Position numbers and translations under genes: made by a program. From the NCBI GenBank assembly GCA_024640315.1, contig JAHEFF010000011.1, positions 1 through 64,000 of the forward strand: a DNA stretch of 64,000 bases. The letters run 5' to 3'. How positions within the stretch are numbered: position 1 is the first letter of the stretch; every line of letters begins with the position of its first letter. Shown in pieces: positions 7,773-17,507 of the stretch. Under the pieces are notes generated by a model. It was not told the origin of the DNA. It saw only the letters and a list, made by a program, of their open reading frames with translations, and ran no database searches. Source of the DNA: Woeseiaceae bacterium. Lineage in GTDB: Bacteria; Pseudomonadota; Gammaproteobacteria; Steroidobacterales; Woeseiaceae.

Positions 7773-10442
7773 ATGACGGACAGCTTCGGCGCTCGTTCTA
7801 CAATAAACGTGGGCGACAGGGAATATGAGATCTTCAGGCTTGACGCGGTCAAGGAAGGTCATGTGGGGCGGCTCCCCTACTCCCTGAAAATTCTTCTCGA
7901 GAATTTGCTCAGATTCGAAGATGGTCGCGATGTAACCCGGGACAATATCCTCGCACTGGCAAACTGGGATCCCGATGCGGCGCCAGACACCGAAATCTCG
8001 TTTACGCCGAGTCGCGTCATCCTGCAGGATTTCACAGGCGTGCCTGCGGTTGTCGACCTTGCTGCCATGCGCGACGCGGTCGTCAAACTTGGTGGTAGTG
8101 CGGACAGCATTAACCCGCTCTCTCCCGCCGAATTGGTCATCGACCATTCAGTGCAGATCGACCGTTACGGCAGCGCTGACGCGCTCGACCTGAATAACAA
8201 AATCGAATTCCAGCGCAACCGGGAGCGTTATTCTTTCCTGAGGTGGGGCCAGGGCGCGTTCGAAAACTTCCGCGTTGTACCACCCAATACCGGCATTGTT
8301 CACCAGGTTAACCTCGAGTATCTCGCACGTGTGGTATTCGATACCGAAAAAGACGGTGTTCGACGCGCCTATCCCGACACGGTTGTGGGAACAGACTCAC
8401 ATACGACAATGATCAATGGCATTGGCGTACTGGGCTGGGGTGTCGGTGGCATCGAGGCGGAGGCGGCAATGCTGGGACAGCCCATCACGATGCTCATCCC
8501 CAACGTCATTGGGTTCAAGCTGACTGGCGCTCTGAGAGAAGGCACGACCGCAACCGATCTTGTGCTGACGGTGACCGAGATGCTGCGAGAGAAAGGCGTC
8601 GTCGGAAAGTTCGTCGAATTTTACGGCGACGGGCTCGATACATTGCCACTCGCGGACCGGGCCACGCTTGGCAATATGTCGCCGGAATTCGGCAGCACCT
8701 GCGCAATCTTTCCCATCGACGCTGAGACGCTACGTTACCTCGAGCTTTCAGGCCGTGAACCGGGGCATATCGAGTTGATCGAGGAATATGCCAGGGTGCA
8801 GGGATTGTGGCGTGAAACCGGTCAGGATGATCCGCTGTATTCCGATACGCTGGAACTCGATATGGGCACCGTAGAACCGAGCCTGGCCGGACCCAAGCGT
8901 CCCCAGGATCGCATTCCGTTGAGTAAAGCGGACAGCATTTTTGGTCAGCACCTGATAACGATGACCAGCGGTCGCGATTCCGGGGGCTCGGCGACAATCA
9001 GTCTCGATGGCGAATCGGTCGAACTGAAAGATGGTGCGGTGCTTATCGCCGCGATCACAAGCTGCACCAATACATCCAATCCGGCCGTCATGTTGGCCGC
9101 CGGCCTCCTGGCGCGAAATGCCCGGGCCAAGGGGCTCACCAGCAAACCGTGGGTCAAAACCAGCCTTGCACCGGGATCCAAAGTGGTTACGGATTACCTG
9201 GAAAAATCGGGCCTTGACGACGATCTCGATGCACTGGGCTTTTATACCGTAGGGTATGGCTGCACCACTTGCATTGGCAACTCGGGTCCGCTGTTGCCGG
9301 AAATCGCAAAGGGCGTTCAGGACGGCAAAATCGTTGGCTGCAGCGTGTTGTCGGGCAACCGCAACTTCGAGGGCCGCATCCACCCGCTGGTACAGATGAA
9401 TTTCCTGGCATCTCCGCCCTTGGTCGTGGCTTATGCGCTGGCCGGATCGATGGACGTTAACGTCATGAACGGCTCGCTGGGCAACGACCCGGATGGCAAT
9501 CCGGTTTACCTGCGCGATATCTGGCCGAGTCAAAGGGAAATCCAGGACGCAGTTCTGGCGAATATCAATTCAGCCATGTTCAAACACAGCTACGACGGCG
9601 TGTTCGACGGCGACGCGAACTGGACCAGTATCGATTCGCCAACGGGCGAAATCTATGCATGGGCCGAGGACTCCACCTACGTCAGGAACCCGCCCTATTT
9701 CGAGGGAATGACGCTGGAAATTGGCACCGTGTCCAGGATCAAAGGCGCCAGGGTCCTTGCGTTGCTGGGTGACTCTGTCACGACCGACCACATCTCCCCG
9801 GCGGGAAGCATTTCTGCCGATAGCCCGGCTGCGCGCTATCTCGAAGCGCATGGCGTCAAGCCGTCGGAATTCAATTCCTACGGTTCACGACGCGGCAACC
9901 ACGAAGTCATGATGCGCGGCACGTTTGCGAACATCCGCCTCAGGAACCAGCTGGCACCCGGCACTGAAGGCGGCTGGACGACGCATCAGCCGGATGGGGA
10001 GCAGATGTCGATCTATGATGCAGCGCTCAAGTACCAGGAAGAAGGCACGCCACTCGTTGTGCTGGCCGGTACGGAATACGGCACAGGATCATCGCGTGAC
10101 TGGGCTGCGAAGGGAACGATGTTGCTGGGCGTCAAAGCAGTCATAGCGAAGAGTTACGAACGTATCCATCGCTCGAATCTGATCGGCATGGGCGTGCTGC
10201 CGCTGCAATTCATGGATGGCGAAGGCGCCGATACGCTCGGCCTGACCGGTAAAGAAGTTTTTGCTATTGAAGGCCAGTCGGACCCGGCAGCGAAGACTGT
10301 CACTGTCACAGCAACGCCGGAACACGGCAAGCCGGTGACCTTCCAGGCCAGGGTTCGGATCGATACGCCGAAAGAGCGCGACTATTTCGAGCATGGCGGC
10401 ATTCTCCATTATGTCCTGAGGCAGTTAGCAACCGCAGCGTAG
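7773..10442 (+). CDS. acnA: aconitate hydratase AcnA
   Basis: An 889-residue monomeric aconitase of the IRP1/AcnA type (E. coli AcnA 891 aa), interconverting citrate and isocitrate. The three [4Fe-4S] ligands are visible as SCTNTSNP (C431) and [10 protein letters not shown] (C497 and C500). Other landmarks are [14 protein letters not shown] (about 205-218) and the swivelling domain 4 with [16 protein letters not shown] (about 769-784). A good Shine-Dalgarno (CCCGGAG) precedes the ATG. The stop codon is followed with no spacer by the start of a sirtuin gene. AcnA-type enzymes are usually the stress-resistant form; no acnB is in this window. Confidence 0.97.
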   Translation: MTDSFGARSTINVGDREYEIFRLDAVKEGHVGRLPYSLKILLENLLRFEDGRDVTRDNILALANWDPDAAPDTEISFTPSRVILQDFTGVPAVVDLAAMRDAVVKLGGSADSINPLSPAELVIDHSVQIDRYGSADALDLNNKIEFQRNRERYSFLRWGQGAFENFRVVPPNTGIVHQVNLEYLARVVFDTEKDGVRRAYPDTVVGTDSHTTMINGIGVLGWGVGGIEAEAAMLGQPITMLIPNVIGFKLTGALREGTTATDLVLTVTEMLREKGVVGKFVEFYGDGLDTLPLADRATLGNMSPEFGSTCAIFPIDAETLRYLELSGREPGHIELIEEYARVQGLWRETGQDDPLYSDTLELDMGTVEPSLAGPKRPQDRIPLSKADSIFGQHLITMTSGRDSGGSATISLDGESVELKDGAVLIAAITSCTNTSNPAVMLAAGLLARNARAKGLTSKPWVKTSLAPGSKVVTDYLEKSGLDDDLDALGFYTVGYGCTTCIGNSGPLLPEIAKGVQDGKIVGCSVLSGNRNFEGRIHPLVQMNFLASPPLVVAYALAGSMDVNVMNGSLGNDPDGNPVYLRDIWPSQREIQDAVLANINSAMFKHSYDGVFDGDANWTSIDSPTGEIYAWAEDSTYVRNPPYFEGMTLEIGTVSRIKGARVLALLGDSVTTDHISPAGSISADSPAARYLEAHGVKPSEFNSYGSRRGNHEVMMRGTFANIRLRNQLAPGTEGGWTTHQPDGEQMSIYDAALKYQEEGTPLVVLAGTEYGTGSSRDWAAKGTMLLGVKAVIAKSYERIHRSNLIGMGVLPLQFMDGEGADTLGLTGKEVFAIEGQSDPAAKTVTVTATPEHGKPVTFQARVRIDTPKERDYFEHGGILHYVLRQLATAA

Positions 10443-11177
10443 ATGAGTATTCCCGAAGCGGTAGTCGAGGCAGTTCGGGCCGCTCGCCACATTCTCGTTG
10501 TGACCGGCGCCGGGGTGTCCGCCGAAAGCGGGGTGCCGACATTTCGCGAGGCGCAGACCGGCCTTTGGGAACAGTTCGATCCACACGAGCTGGCAACGCC
10601 AGAGGCTTTTCTGCGCGATCCCGAGCTAATCTGGCGCTGGTATCACTGGCGCAGGGAACTCGTCTCCCGGGTCCGGCCCAATCCCGGTCATTATGCGCTG
10701 GCAGAGCTTGCCCGCCTGGTTCCCGGCCTCACGCTCATTACCCAGAATGTAGACGGTCTGCACCAGCGTGCCGGCAGCGAGGATGTTGTCGAGTTTCACG
10801 GTAATCTGTTCGAAGACCGCTGTTTTGCGGAAGGCTGTGTGGTCACGAATGGCGATATGGACGCACCGGCTCCGCACTGTCCGGGCTGTGGTGGCTTGCT
10901 GCGCCCCGGCGTCGTCTGGTTTGGCGAGGCGATTCCCCCTCAGGCGCTGCATACTGCCGGCCAGGCGGCGGCAAAATGCGACGTTTTCCTCTCTGTCGGC
11001 ACATCTTCGCTTGTCTGGCCGGCCGCAGGCCTCGGGGATGCCGCGCGTGAATCGGGTGCTATGCTGATTGAAATAAACCCGGATGCCACAACCTTAACGG
11101 ATCGTGTGCACCATTATTTACAGGGAAAGTCCGGCGAAGTCTTGCCCGAACTGATAAGTTCAATTGCCCGTGATTGA
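10443..11177 (+). CDS. cobB: NAD-dependent protein deacylase (sirtuin, CobB-like)
   Basis: A 244-residue Sir2 protein that removes acyl groups from lysines using NAD+. The NAD-binding motifs [14 protein letters not shown] (22-35) and [12 protein letters not shown] (100-111), catalytic H119 (EFHGNLF) and a zinc site (C127, C132, C146, C149) are all present. Y67 and R70 (WYHWRRE) match the Tyr-x-x-Arg pair that lets CobB and SIRT5 accept succinyl-lysine, so desuccinylase activity is likely by family knowledge. The ATG follows directly on the acnA stop codon, so translation is probably coupled to aconitase. Length matches the family. Confidence 0.92.
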   Translation: MSIPEAVVEAVRAARHILVVTGAGVSAESGVPTFREAQTGLWEQFDPHELATPEAFLRDPELIWRWYHWRRELVSRVRPNPGHYALAELARLVPGLTLITQNVDGLHQRAGSEDVVEFHGNLFEDRCFAEGCVVTNGDMDAPAPHCPGCGGLLRPGVVWFGEAIPPQALHTAGQAAAKCDVFLSVGTSSLVWPAAGLGDAARESGAMLIEINPDATTLTDRVHHYLQGKSGEVLPELISSIARD

Positions 11178-11234
11178 GATGGGCTCAGCCGAATACCCGA
11201 TCTTTTCCGTCATTTTGCGGTCCAAGGACGAGTA

Positions 11235-12245
11235 ATGATTTTCAAACGAAACAAAACCCCCAACGACATGCTCGGTCGTCCCGTTTGGCAGAAGATAACG
11301 GGAGCAGTCCTGGTCGTCGTTCTCATCCTCAATATCGGCTTTGCCTGGTATTGGTCGCGCATGCCCGACATCTTCTGGGTCAACGAGAATACAAGCGGCG
11401 AGAACAACGTCATTGGTTACGCAACCGCCGACACGCTGGTGCGGGTCGCCGAGACCTTGCTCGACAAGCCAGGAGGCTACCTGAGCAATGACGTCATGCC
11501 TCCCAGCGTATTCCTCGATAACATTCCAAACTGGGAACTGGGGGTTCTGCAGCAGGTTCGTGACCTGGCGCGCGTCACCCGCAATGATTACAGTCGCAGC
11601 CAGTCTCAATCGGCAGAAGATCCGGACCTCGCTGTCGCTGAGCCAAAGATCTTTTTTGATAACGACTCCTGGATCCTGCCGCCAACCGAGTCCGAATATC
11701 GAGACGCCATCAGGGGCTTCACCAGCTACCGCGACCGGATGGCCGGCAGAGGCGAACCGGATGCACAGTTCTTTGCCCGCGCAGACAATCTCAGGGAGTG
11801 GCTGGCTCAGGTAGAAAAAAGGCTCGGAAGCCTGTCGCGCCGTCTGGGCGATAGCGTTGCTACCGATGTCATCAACACCGACCTTGCCGGGGACCGCGCA
11901 GCCGAATCCAGCTCCCAGTTGCCGGATCGCGTCCCCGTCCGGACATCATGGTTCGAACTGGACGACGTTTTCTTCGAGGCGCGCGGTACTGCCTGGGCGC
12001 TGGTGCACTTCTTTCGCGCAGCACAATTCGATTTCGAACAGGTATTGGCGGACAAGAATGCGGAAGCCAGCGTACGGCAAATTATTCGTGAGCTGGAGGC
12101 AAGCCTGCAGCCGATCAGCTCCCCAATGATTTTGAATGGTGGTGGCTATGGCTTGTTTGCGAACCACTCACTGGTCATGGCAAATTATCTTGCCAGGGCC
12201 AACGCGGCGGTCATTAACCTGCGTGAGTTGCTCGACCAAGGGTAA
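11235..12245 (+). CDS. DUF2333 family membrane-anchored protein
   Basis: A 336-residue protein with an N-terminal cytosolic stretch, one membrane helix (about 22-43, TGAVLVVVLILNIGFAWYW region) and a periplasmic domain. GYATADTLVRVAETLLDKPGGYLSNDV, with GTAWALVHFFRAAQFDF towards the C-terminus, is the DUF2333 pattern. This family is widespread in gammaproteobacteria and has no known function. It is preceded by AAGGACGAG (11223-11231) as ribosome site. It lies 57 bp behind the sirtuin gene and ends in an AT-rich convergent gap facing a metalloprotease gene. Confidence 0.8.
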   Translation: MIFKRNKTPNDMLGRPVWQKITGAVLVVVLILNIGFAWYWSRMPDIFWVNENTSGENNVIGYATADTLVRVAETLLDKPGGYLSNDVMPPSVFLDNIPNWELGVLQQVRDLARVTRNDYSRSQSQSAEDPDLAVAEPKIFFDNDSWILPPTESEYRDAIRGFTSYRDRMAGRGEPDAQFFARADNLREWLAQVEKRLGSLSRRLGDSVATDVINTDLAGDRAAESSSQLPDRVPVRTSWFELDDVFFEARGTAWALVHFFRAAQFDFEQVLADKNAEASVRQIIRELEASLQPISSPMILNGGGYGLFANHSLVMANYLARANAAVINLRELLDQG

Positions 12246-12284
12246 TATTTAACTTCAATTAGTTACTATAAATAATTGATTTAT

Positions 12285-13043
12285 CTAATAAATTCCTAGC
12301 CAAGCGGGCACATCTCGCCACGACTCTCCGAGCCGTCGATCGAGCTTTCGATAGCCCGGTTCAAAGCGGGATACGAGCTTCCAGAAGCGTTTCGAATGAT
12401 TCATATGCCGACCGTGACAGAGTTCGTGCACCATCAGGTAGCGCAACAATGCCGGGTCGAGGAACAGCAGGCACAGATTCAGGCTGATTGTGCCGCTCGA
12501 ACTTCTGCTGCCCCAGCACGTTCTCTGCATACGAATGTGCATTTTGCTGAAGGGCGTTTCAGTCACCAGTGAAAGCGCCCGCAAACGCGTCTCAAATTCC
12601 TTCCTTGCGATGCCGGACAACCATCGTCTGAGTGCGTCCACACAATGTTTTTCACTGCCCGTATTCCCCCTGAGATTCAGGATCCCGTTGGCATAGCGGA
12701 ACCGCACAGAGCTCGCATCCCGTTCGGGTCTGTACCGCACGATGACCTGCCGGTCGACAGCGGGCAGGCGAATAATGTCCGGTAAGACGAAGGATTCCGG
12801 GGTGAAGTGCTCGGCGAAAGATTCGCGGGCACGGCCTATCCATTCCCGGTTCTCTTCGACGAACGCCCTGACGGAACGGGCGCTGGTTCGTTTCGGTACG
12901 ACGACTTCGACGCGGCCGCGCGGAAAGACCTTTATGGACAGTCGCTTGGCGCGCGAACTTTGGCGCACAGAAAAGCCCGGCGCCTGGCCGGGCTGGTCGT
13001 GTTCGGCTTCGAATAACGGCAATTGTTGCGCTGTGTCTCCCAC
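12285..13043 (-). CDS. YgjP-like M48-type metallopeptidase
   Basis: A 252-residue cytosolic protein with the YgjP/SprT-like fold (DUF45). The zinc site is VHELCHGRHMNHSKRFW, with HELCH at 206-210 and the third histidine at 216. Upstream, WGSRSSSGTISLNLCLLFL (178-196) is the typical YgjP segment. The family is predicted to contain zinc proteases; substrates are unknown. The only in-frame start near the N-terminus is GTG at 13043, because an in-frame stop lies 9 bases upstream. That GTG sits inside a perfect 9-bp hairpin (13041-13065), which is unusual and may affect its translation. Confidence 0.82.
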   Translation of the reverse strand: MGDTAQQLPLFEAEHDQPGQAPGFSVRQSSRAKRLSIKVFPRGRVEVVVPKRTSARSVRAFVEENREWIGRARESFAEHFTPESFVLPDIIRLPAVDRQVIVRYRPERDASSVRFRYANGILNLRGNTGSEKHCVDALRRWLSGIARKEFETRLRALSLVTETPFSKMHIRMQRTCWGSRSSSGTISLNLCLLFLDPALLRYLMVHELCHGRHMNHSKRFWKLVSRFEPGYRKLDRRLGESWRDVPAWLGIY

Positions 13044-13065
13044 AGCCGGATATTAACCGGCTGTG
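13041..13065. promoter_or_regulatory. perfect 9-bp hairpin covering a start codon
   Basis: CACAGCCGG (13041-13049) and its exact complement CCGGCTGTG (13057-13065) flank a 7-base AT-rich loop. On the minus strand the hairpin lies between the VNG-repeat gene and the metallopeptidase gene, and its last bases are the GTG start of the latter. There is no T-run, so a simple intrinsic terminator is not supported. Occlusion of the start codon is possible. Confidence 0.5.
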
Positions 13066-13096
13066 GCGCCCTTCTCCATCTCTCTATACGTGCAAA

Positions 13097-13816
13097 TCAG
13101 GGGCGATTGCCGCTGAATCGAACCGCGTCATCCATACTCATCTCACCACTTACGCCGCCGACCTCGGCAGAATCGCTAATGAACAGCTCAACTTCACGTT
13201 CAAGGCGAATTTCGCCCAGCACTTTTGACCCCGGTCCGATGACAATTTTGGGTTCGCGCTGCTTGTTTTTGTTGCCCCAACCGCCCGGCTTTTCAACCAC
13301 CAGGTTGCCTCCTAAAGTTGACCCCTCGTTGAGCCATATATCGCCACTAACGGTTGAAATATCGCCACCCACATCGGCGCCGGACAGTGTGATTTCGCCA
13401 TTGACGTTTTCGAGGTCGTTCTTAACGGAAGCGCCCCGCTCGAGCGTGATTTTTCCATTTACAACCGCCACTCCGCCGTCAACGGTGACATTTTCACCCA
13501 GCTGAATCGAGCCATTTACGCTATCAACGTCTTCTGTCATTGACCCGTTTCCGATGCGAATGCTGCCATTCACCGTCTCCACGTCACCGGTCCTGGAATT
13601 TTCTCCAACACGAATGGTGCCGTTGACCGTGCTCAGGGAGCCGTCAATAGTGGAGCCGGAACCGACCGAGATGCTGCCATTGACAGTCGACTCGCTGCCG
13701 GCTTCGGTATTGTCCCCAATGGAAATGCTCTTGTTCACGCTGGCGCAGGCCGGGGCGATCAAAATGAGTGTCAGGAATCCCGCTCCCAGCGATGAAAGTT
13801 TTCGTTTTTGCAGCAT
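13097..13816 (-). CDS. exported VNG-repeat (beta-solenoid/bactofilin-like) protein
   Basis: A 239-residue protein with a signal peptide (basic MLQKRKL, hydrophobic core, cleavage likely at ACA-S near residue 26; a lipobox reading IAPAC is weaker). The body consists of short repeats of about 18-20 residues with a recurring VNGSI.(V/L)G core: VNGSISVG, VNGTIRVG, VNGSIRIG, VNGSIQLG, VNGKITL, VNGEITL and VSGDIWL. Such a ladder is expected for a right-handed beta-solenoid, as in bactofilins, although bactofilins are cytosolic. The family is a conserved exported protein without known role. It is divergent from the ABC transporter genes. Confidence 0.75.
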   Translation of the reverse strand: MLQKRKLSSLGAGFLTLILIAPACASVNKSISIGDNTEAGSESTVNGSISVGSGSTIDGSLSTVNGTIRVGENSRTGDVETVNGSIRIGNGSMTEDVDSVNGSIQLGENVTVDGGVAVVNGKITLERGASVKNDLENVNGEITLSGADVGGDISTVSGDIWLNEGSTLGGNLVVEKPGGWGNKNKQREPKIVIGPGSKVLGEIRLEREVELFISDSAEVGGVSGEMSMDDAVRFSGNRP

Positions 13817-13987
13817 TTTTTCGGCCCTCAGGAAACAATAACAAGGTGTTTGTATCTATTCGATACCGCTCGCCGGGAAATGGTTGCAAGGCGCGCCGGG
13901 AATCTGCAGGCGCCAGTCGGTTCGGGCTATGAGAACTGCATGGCACAAGGTACTCTAACGACCTTTTCAGGCCGGAATTTCCAGCGC

Positions 13988-14872
13988 ATGCAGATCGCCC
14001 TAGAGGCAAAGAATCTCGTCAAACAGTATCCGGGTGTCCTTGCCGTGGACGACGTGTCCTTTGCCGTGCGCGAAGGAATCTGTTTCGGGCTGCTCGGCCC
14101 TAATGGGGCCGGCAAAACCACGACCGTAGAGATTATGGAGGGCGTCACGCCCGCCACCTCCGGCGATGTCTGGTATTACGGCTCACCGGCCGGTACCCGC
14201 TTTCGGGAAGAAGCAGGTATACAGTTTCAGAATACAGCCTTGCAGGATTTCATCACCGTCAGGGAGACGCTGGAGATGTTCCAGAGTCTTTATGATCGCA
14301 AGGCGGACATCAACCACATCATCGAACAGTGCTCGTTGCAGGGACTCCTGAAACGCGACAATCGCAAACTCTCCGGGGGGCAGCGGCAACGCCTTCTGCT
14401 GGCGGTCGCATTGGTCAACAAGCCGCGACTCGTTTTCCTGGATGAACCTACTACCGGACTCGACCCACAGGCCAGGCGAAACTTCTGGGATCTCGTCAAG
14501 AATATTCGTGCCGAAGGCACCACGGTCATCCTGACAACACATTACATGGAGGAAGCGGAGATTCTGTGTGACGAGATTGCGATCATGGATGCCGGCAAGA
14601 TCATTATCCAGGGCTCGCCGGACGATTTGCTGAAAAAACACTACAAGAACACGATCATTGAGCTGCCACTCAACGACTTTACGGGAGACCTTGCCACGCT
14701 CGATCACCGGGTAATCGAATCGCTGGGTCTGATCGAAATTGAAACGAATGATGTGAATGACAGCTTGCGCAAGCTTGCGGCAGCGACGAGCGGGCTGAAT
14801 CGCATGAAGATTCGCCAGCCAAACCTGGAAGACCTGTTCCTCGATCTTACCGGGCATTCGCTGCGAGCCTGA
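13988..14872 (+). CDS. ABC-2 type exporter ATP-binding protein
   Basis: A 294-residue ABC ATPase. Walker A is GPNGAGKT (37-44), the Q-loop is QFQNTAL (79-85), the signature is LSGGQ (128-132), Walker B is LVFLDEP (148-154) and the H-loop is TTHYMEEAE. The C-terminal extension is typical of drug/polysaccharide/NodI-type exporters. The frame is open from 13808. I chose MQIALEAKNLVKQYPG at 13988 because family homology starts there; an ATG at 13940 is the alternative. The permease gene follows 2 bases after the stop. The substrate cannot be read from the sequence. Confidence 0.88.
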   Translation: MQIALEAKNLVKQYPGVLAVDDVSFAVREGICFGLLGPNGAGKTTTVEIMEGVTPATSGDVWYYGSPAGTRFREEAGIQFQNTALQDFITVRETLEMFQSLYDRKADINHIIEQCSLQGLLKRDNRKLSGGQRQRLLLAVALVNKPRLVFLDEPTTGLDPQARRNFWDLVKNIRAEGTTVILTTHYMEEAEILCDEIAIMDAGKIIIQGSPDDLLKKHYKNTIIELPLNDFTGDLATLDHRVIESLGLIEIETNDVNDSLRKLAAATSGLNRMKIRQPNLEDLFLDLTGHSLRA

Positions 14873-14874
14873 CT

Positions 14875-15897
14875 ATGCTGAAACGAATTTACGCCATTTT
14901 CAGAGCCCGCAACCTCGAATTTATCCGGGATCGGGGCACTCTGAGCTGGAACATCATACTGCCGGTGTCGCTGATGTTCGGCCTGTCATTTATCTTCAGT
15001 TCCGATCGCGCCGAGTACACCGTTGGTGTACTCCAGAATGACCCGGTCATTGACGCATCGGCGCATCCGTTTCTCGAGTCGCGCTATATTGATTTCGTCG
15101 CGGTCACAGAGCGGCAAGGCGGTCTTCGCAGGGTTCAAAGACATCAGCTTGACCTGCTGGTCGAGTTCGGCGATCAACCGCAATACTGGATTAATCCGGA
15201 CTCACCTAAAGGGTACTTTGTCGAATTCGCCCTGCTCCAGGCAGACGAAGCGGCGGGTGGCAATATTACCAAGTCGCAGGTAACCGGGGACGCGGTGCGC
15301 TATGTGGATTGGGTATTGCCCGGGATCCTGGGCATGAACGTGATGTTCAGCAGTCTTTTTGGTGTCGGCTACGTTGTTGTGAGATACCGCAAGAACGGAT
15401 TCCTGAAGCGTCTGCGTGCAACGCCATTGCGAGCAATAGAGTTCGTCATCGCCCAGGTCGCGTCGCGGTTGCTCCTGATCCTGGTAATTACGTCATTTGT
15501 CTACGCGGGGACCAATTACTTTTTACAAACCCGAATGGACGGGAGCTACCTGGTCCTTCTGATTGTGCTCCTTGTCGGTTCGATCTCCATGATATCGATG
15601 GGCTTGATGGTTGCGGCGCGGGTAACCAGCGAGGAACTGGCAGGCGGTCTGTTGAACATGGTGACCTGGCCTATGATGATGCTGTCGGGCGTCTGGTTTT
15701 CACTCGAAGCTACCAATGCCTGGATTCAGAAAATTGCAGCAATATTCCCGCTCACCCATATGCTCGGTGCTGCGCGCGCCGTGATGCTGGATGGCGCAGG
15801 CGTAGCTGAAATCATGCCGCAGCTTACGACGTTGCTCGCCATGAGCGCTGTGTTTCTGGCATTCGGCGCCTTCACTTTTCGCTGGCACCCAAGGTAG
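14875..15897 (+). CDS. ABC-2 type exporter permease
   Basis: A 340-residue membrane protein with one N-terminal membrane helix (about 25-43), a periplasmic domain of about 120 residues and five C-terminal helices. It has the ABC-2 pattern RLRATPLRAIEFVIAQVASRL and a late SGVWFSLEATNAWIQKIAAIFPLTH segment. It starts 2 bases after the ATPase stop, so the two form one transport unit (ATPase dimer plus permease dimer). tatD follows 9 bases downstream, so all three may be co-transcribed. Substrate unknown; related systems export drugs, lipids or polysaccharides. Confidence 0.87.
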   Translation: MLKRIYAIFRARNLEFIRDRGTLSWNIILPVSLMFGLSFIFSSDRAEYTVGVLQNDPVIDASAHPFLESRYIDFVAVTERQGGLRRVQRHQLDLLVEFGDQPQYWINPDSPKGYFVEFALLQADEAAGGNITKSQVTGDAVRYVDWVLPGILGMNVMFSSLFGVGYVVVRYRKNGFLKRLRATPLRAIEFVIAQVASRLLLILVITSFVYAGTNYFLQTRMDGSYLVLLIVLLVGSISMISMGLMVAARVTSEELAGGLLNMVTWPMMMLSGVWFSLEATNAWIQKIAAIFPLTHMLGAARAVMLDGAGVAEIMPQLTTLLAMSAVFLAFGAFTFRWHPR

Positions 15898-15906
15898 TCG
15901 CCCGCT

Positions 15907-16698
15907 ATGGAGCTCATTGATGTTGGTGCCAACCTGGCCCACGATAGTTTTGACGATGACAGGGACGCCGTTCTCAGCCGCGCTGCTGCCGCAGGTGTCA
16001 CACGGCTGGTACTCACCGGCAGCAGCATACAGAGTAACCAGGATGCTTTGCTGCTTGCCCGGTCGAGACCAGGGCAGCTGTGGTCTACTGCCGGAATGCA
16101 TCCGCACCACGCAAGCGAATACACCGATGAAGTTCACGATGCTATTCGCAAAATGCTGGCTGAGGACGAGGTTGTCGCTGTAGGTGAATGCGGCCTGGAC
16201 TATTTTCGCGACTTTTCTCCGCGAGACGCGCAGCGCGAAGCATTTGAGCGTCAGCTTTCACTGGCAACGGAATCGGGCCTGCCTGTATTTTTGCATCAAC
16301 GCGATGCGCACGAAGAATTCTTGGAAATACTCAAACCTGTCCTGCCGAACATTTCGAAAGCGGTTGCCCATTGTTTTACGGGTGATGAAGCGCAGCTCCG
16401 GGAATACCTCGATCTGGATCTCTACATAGGCATTACAGGATGGATCTGCGACGAGCGCCGCGGTTCTCACCTGCAGGATATCGTTGGCCTGATTCCGGAC
16501 GAGCGCCTGTTGCTCGAAACGGATGCTCCCTACCTGTTGCCACGAAGCCTGTCGCCCAGGCCAAAGTCGCGGCGGAATGAGCCGGCCCACCTGCGGGAGG
16601 TACTCAGGGTCGTTGCCGAGTCTCGCGGACAGAGCGAGGAACAGGTCGCGGCATTGACCACCAGGGCCGCTGAATCGTTTTTCGGGCTCAGCGACTAG
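15907..16698 (+). CDS. tatD: TatD family metal-dependent hydrolase
   Basis: A 263-residue TIM-barrel hydrolase that matches E. coli TatD in detail. It opens with DVGANLAHDSF (Asn instead of the second His of YcfH-type enzymes), then STAGMHPHHAS, AVGECGLDYFRDFSPRD, HQRDAHEEF, AHCFTG and LLETDAPYLLPRSLSPRPKSRRNEP. TatD is a Mg2+-dependent 3'-5' DNA/RNA exonuclease linked to DNA repair; it is not needed for Tat export. Its stop codon overlaps the stop of the convergent cyclase gene (16695-16698). Confidence 0.93.
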   Translation: MELIDVGANLAHDSFDDDRDAVLSRAAAAGVTRLVLTGSSIQSNQDALLLARSRPGQLWSTAGMHPHHASEYTDEVHDAIRKMLAEDEVVAVGECGLDYFRDFSPRDAQREAFERQLSLATESGLPVFLHQRDAHEEFLEILKPVLPNISKAVAHCFTGDEAQLREYLDLDLYIGITGWICDERRGSHLQDIVGLIPDERLLLETDAPYLLPRSLSPRPKSRRNEPAHLREVLRVVAESRGQSEEQVAALTTRAAESFFGLSD

Positions 16699-17480
16699 CG
16701 AGGAACAAGCGCCACAACCCGCACGGGCCCGCCTGACCCGCCTTCGATCTTCATTGGCAGCGCCATGAGCAGGCTGCCGGTCGCAGGTAGAGACTGCAGA
16801 TTGGTGAGGTTTTCCAGGTTCGCAACGCCCTGCGCAGCACCAATACGGTGAGCGATAAAATCTTGTGACTTCCCGTAGTCGATTGATGCTGTGTCGATAC
16901 CGATCATGGCAACACCACGCTCTTCTGCCAGTATGCGTGTCGCCTCGGCTCCGTAACCGGGAAACTGCAGCTTACTGGCGTCGCCAGGCGTATCGTCCCC
17001 CAGGTACGCCAGCGCATCCGGCCAGTGCCTGCTCCACCCGGTTCGCACCAAAACAATCGATCCTGCTGCAATATCGCCATATTCCTGCTCGAAGGCCCGA
17101 ACGTCCTCGGCGCTGAGTCGATAGTTACGATCGGCATTGGCTTTTTGTGTGACATCGATGACTACAGCGGGAGCAATCAGGTTTTCAAGAGGAATCTGCT
17201 CGGTAGAAATACCGCCATCGGCGAAGTGAATCGGCGCATCGATATGTGTGCCACCATGTTCCGGCGTGCAGACCGAGTAAGCCGAATAGAAATAACCCGC
17301 ACCGGAATCTCCGTAAGCGAGCGTCTCTTTTTCAAACGCCGTTGGTGACGTTGGCCAGTAGAGGGTGTCTTCGCCGTAACTATGACTCAGATCGACGATA
17401 CGGTAGTCGGACAGTTCCAGGGCGGATGCATTGAAGGAAAGGAGCGCAATGAAGAAGGTGACAATTGAATGGCGTTGCAT
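16695..17480 (-). CDS. exported cyclase-family (kynurenine formamidase-like) hydrolase
   Basis: A 261-residue protein with a signal peptide (MQRHSIVTFFIALLSFNASA, cleavage near 20) followed by the cyclase/KynB fold. RIVDLSHSYGEDTLYWP (27-43), the metal-binding HGGTHIDAPIHF (75-86) and GIDTASIDYG (about 192-201) are present. Family members are Mn/Zn-dependent amidases such as arylformamidase and isatin hydrolase; the substrate here is unknown and periplasmic localisation is inferred. A strong ribosome site (GAGGGAG) precedes the ATG. The gene lies 27 bp after the NERD gene and is convergent with tatD. Confidence 0.86.
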   Translation of the reverse strand: MQRHSIVTFFIALLSFNASALELSDYRIVDLSHSYGEDTLYWPTSPTAFEKETLAYGDSGAGYFYSAYSVCTPEHGGTHIDAPIHFADGGISTEQIPLENLIAPAVVIDVTQKANADRNYRLSAEDVRAFEQEYGDIAAGSIVLVRTGWSRHWPDALAYLGDDTPGDASKLQFPGYGAEATRILAEERGVAMIGIDTASIDYGKSQDFIAHRIGAAQGVANLENLTNLQSLPATGSLLMALPMKIEGGSGGPVRVVALVPR

Positions 17481-17507
17481 GGGTTTGCTCCCTCATATAT
17501 GACGTAG

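Noticed and set aside
12246-12284. AT-rich inverted repeat TCAATTA/TAATTGA between convergent genes
   Set aside because: Weak AT-only stem with an 11-base loop; too unstable to call a terminator.
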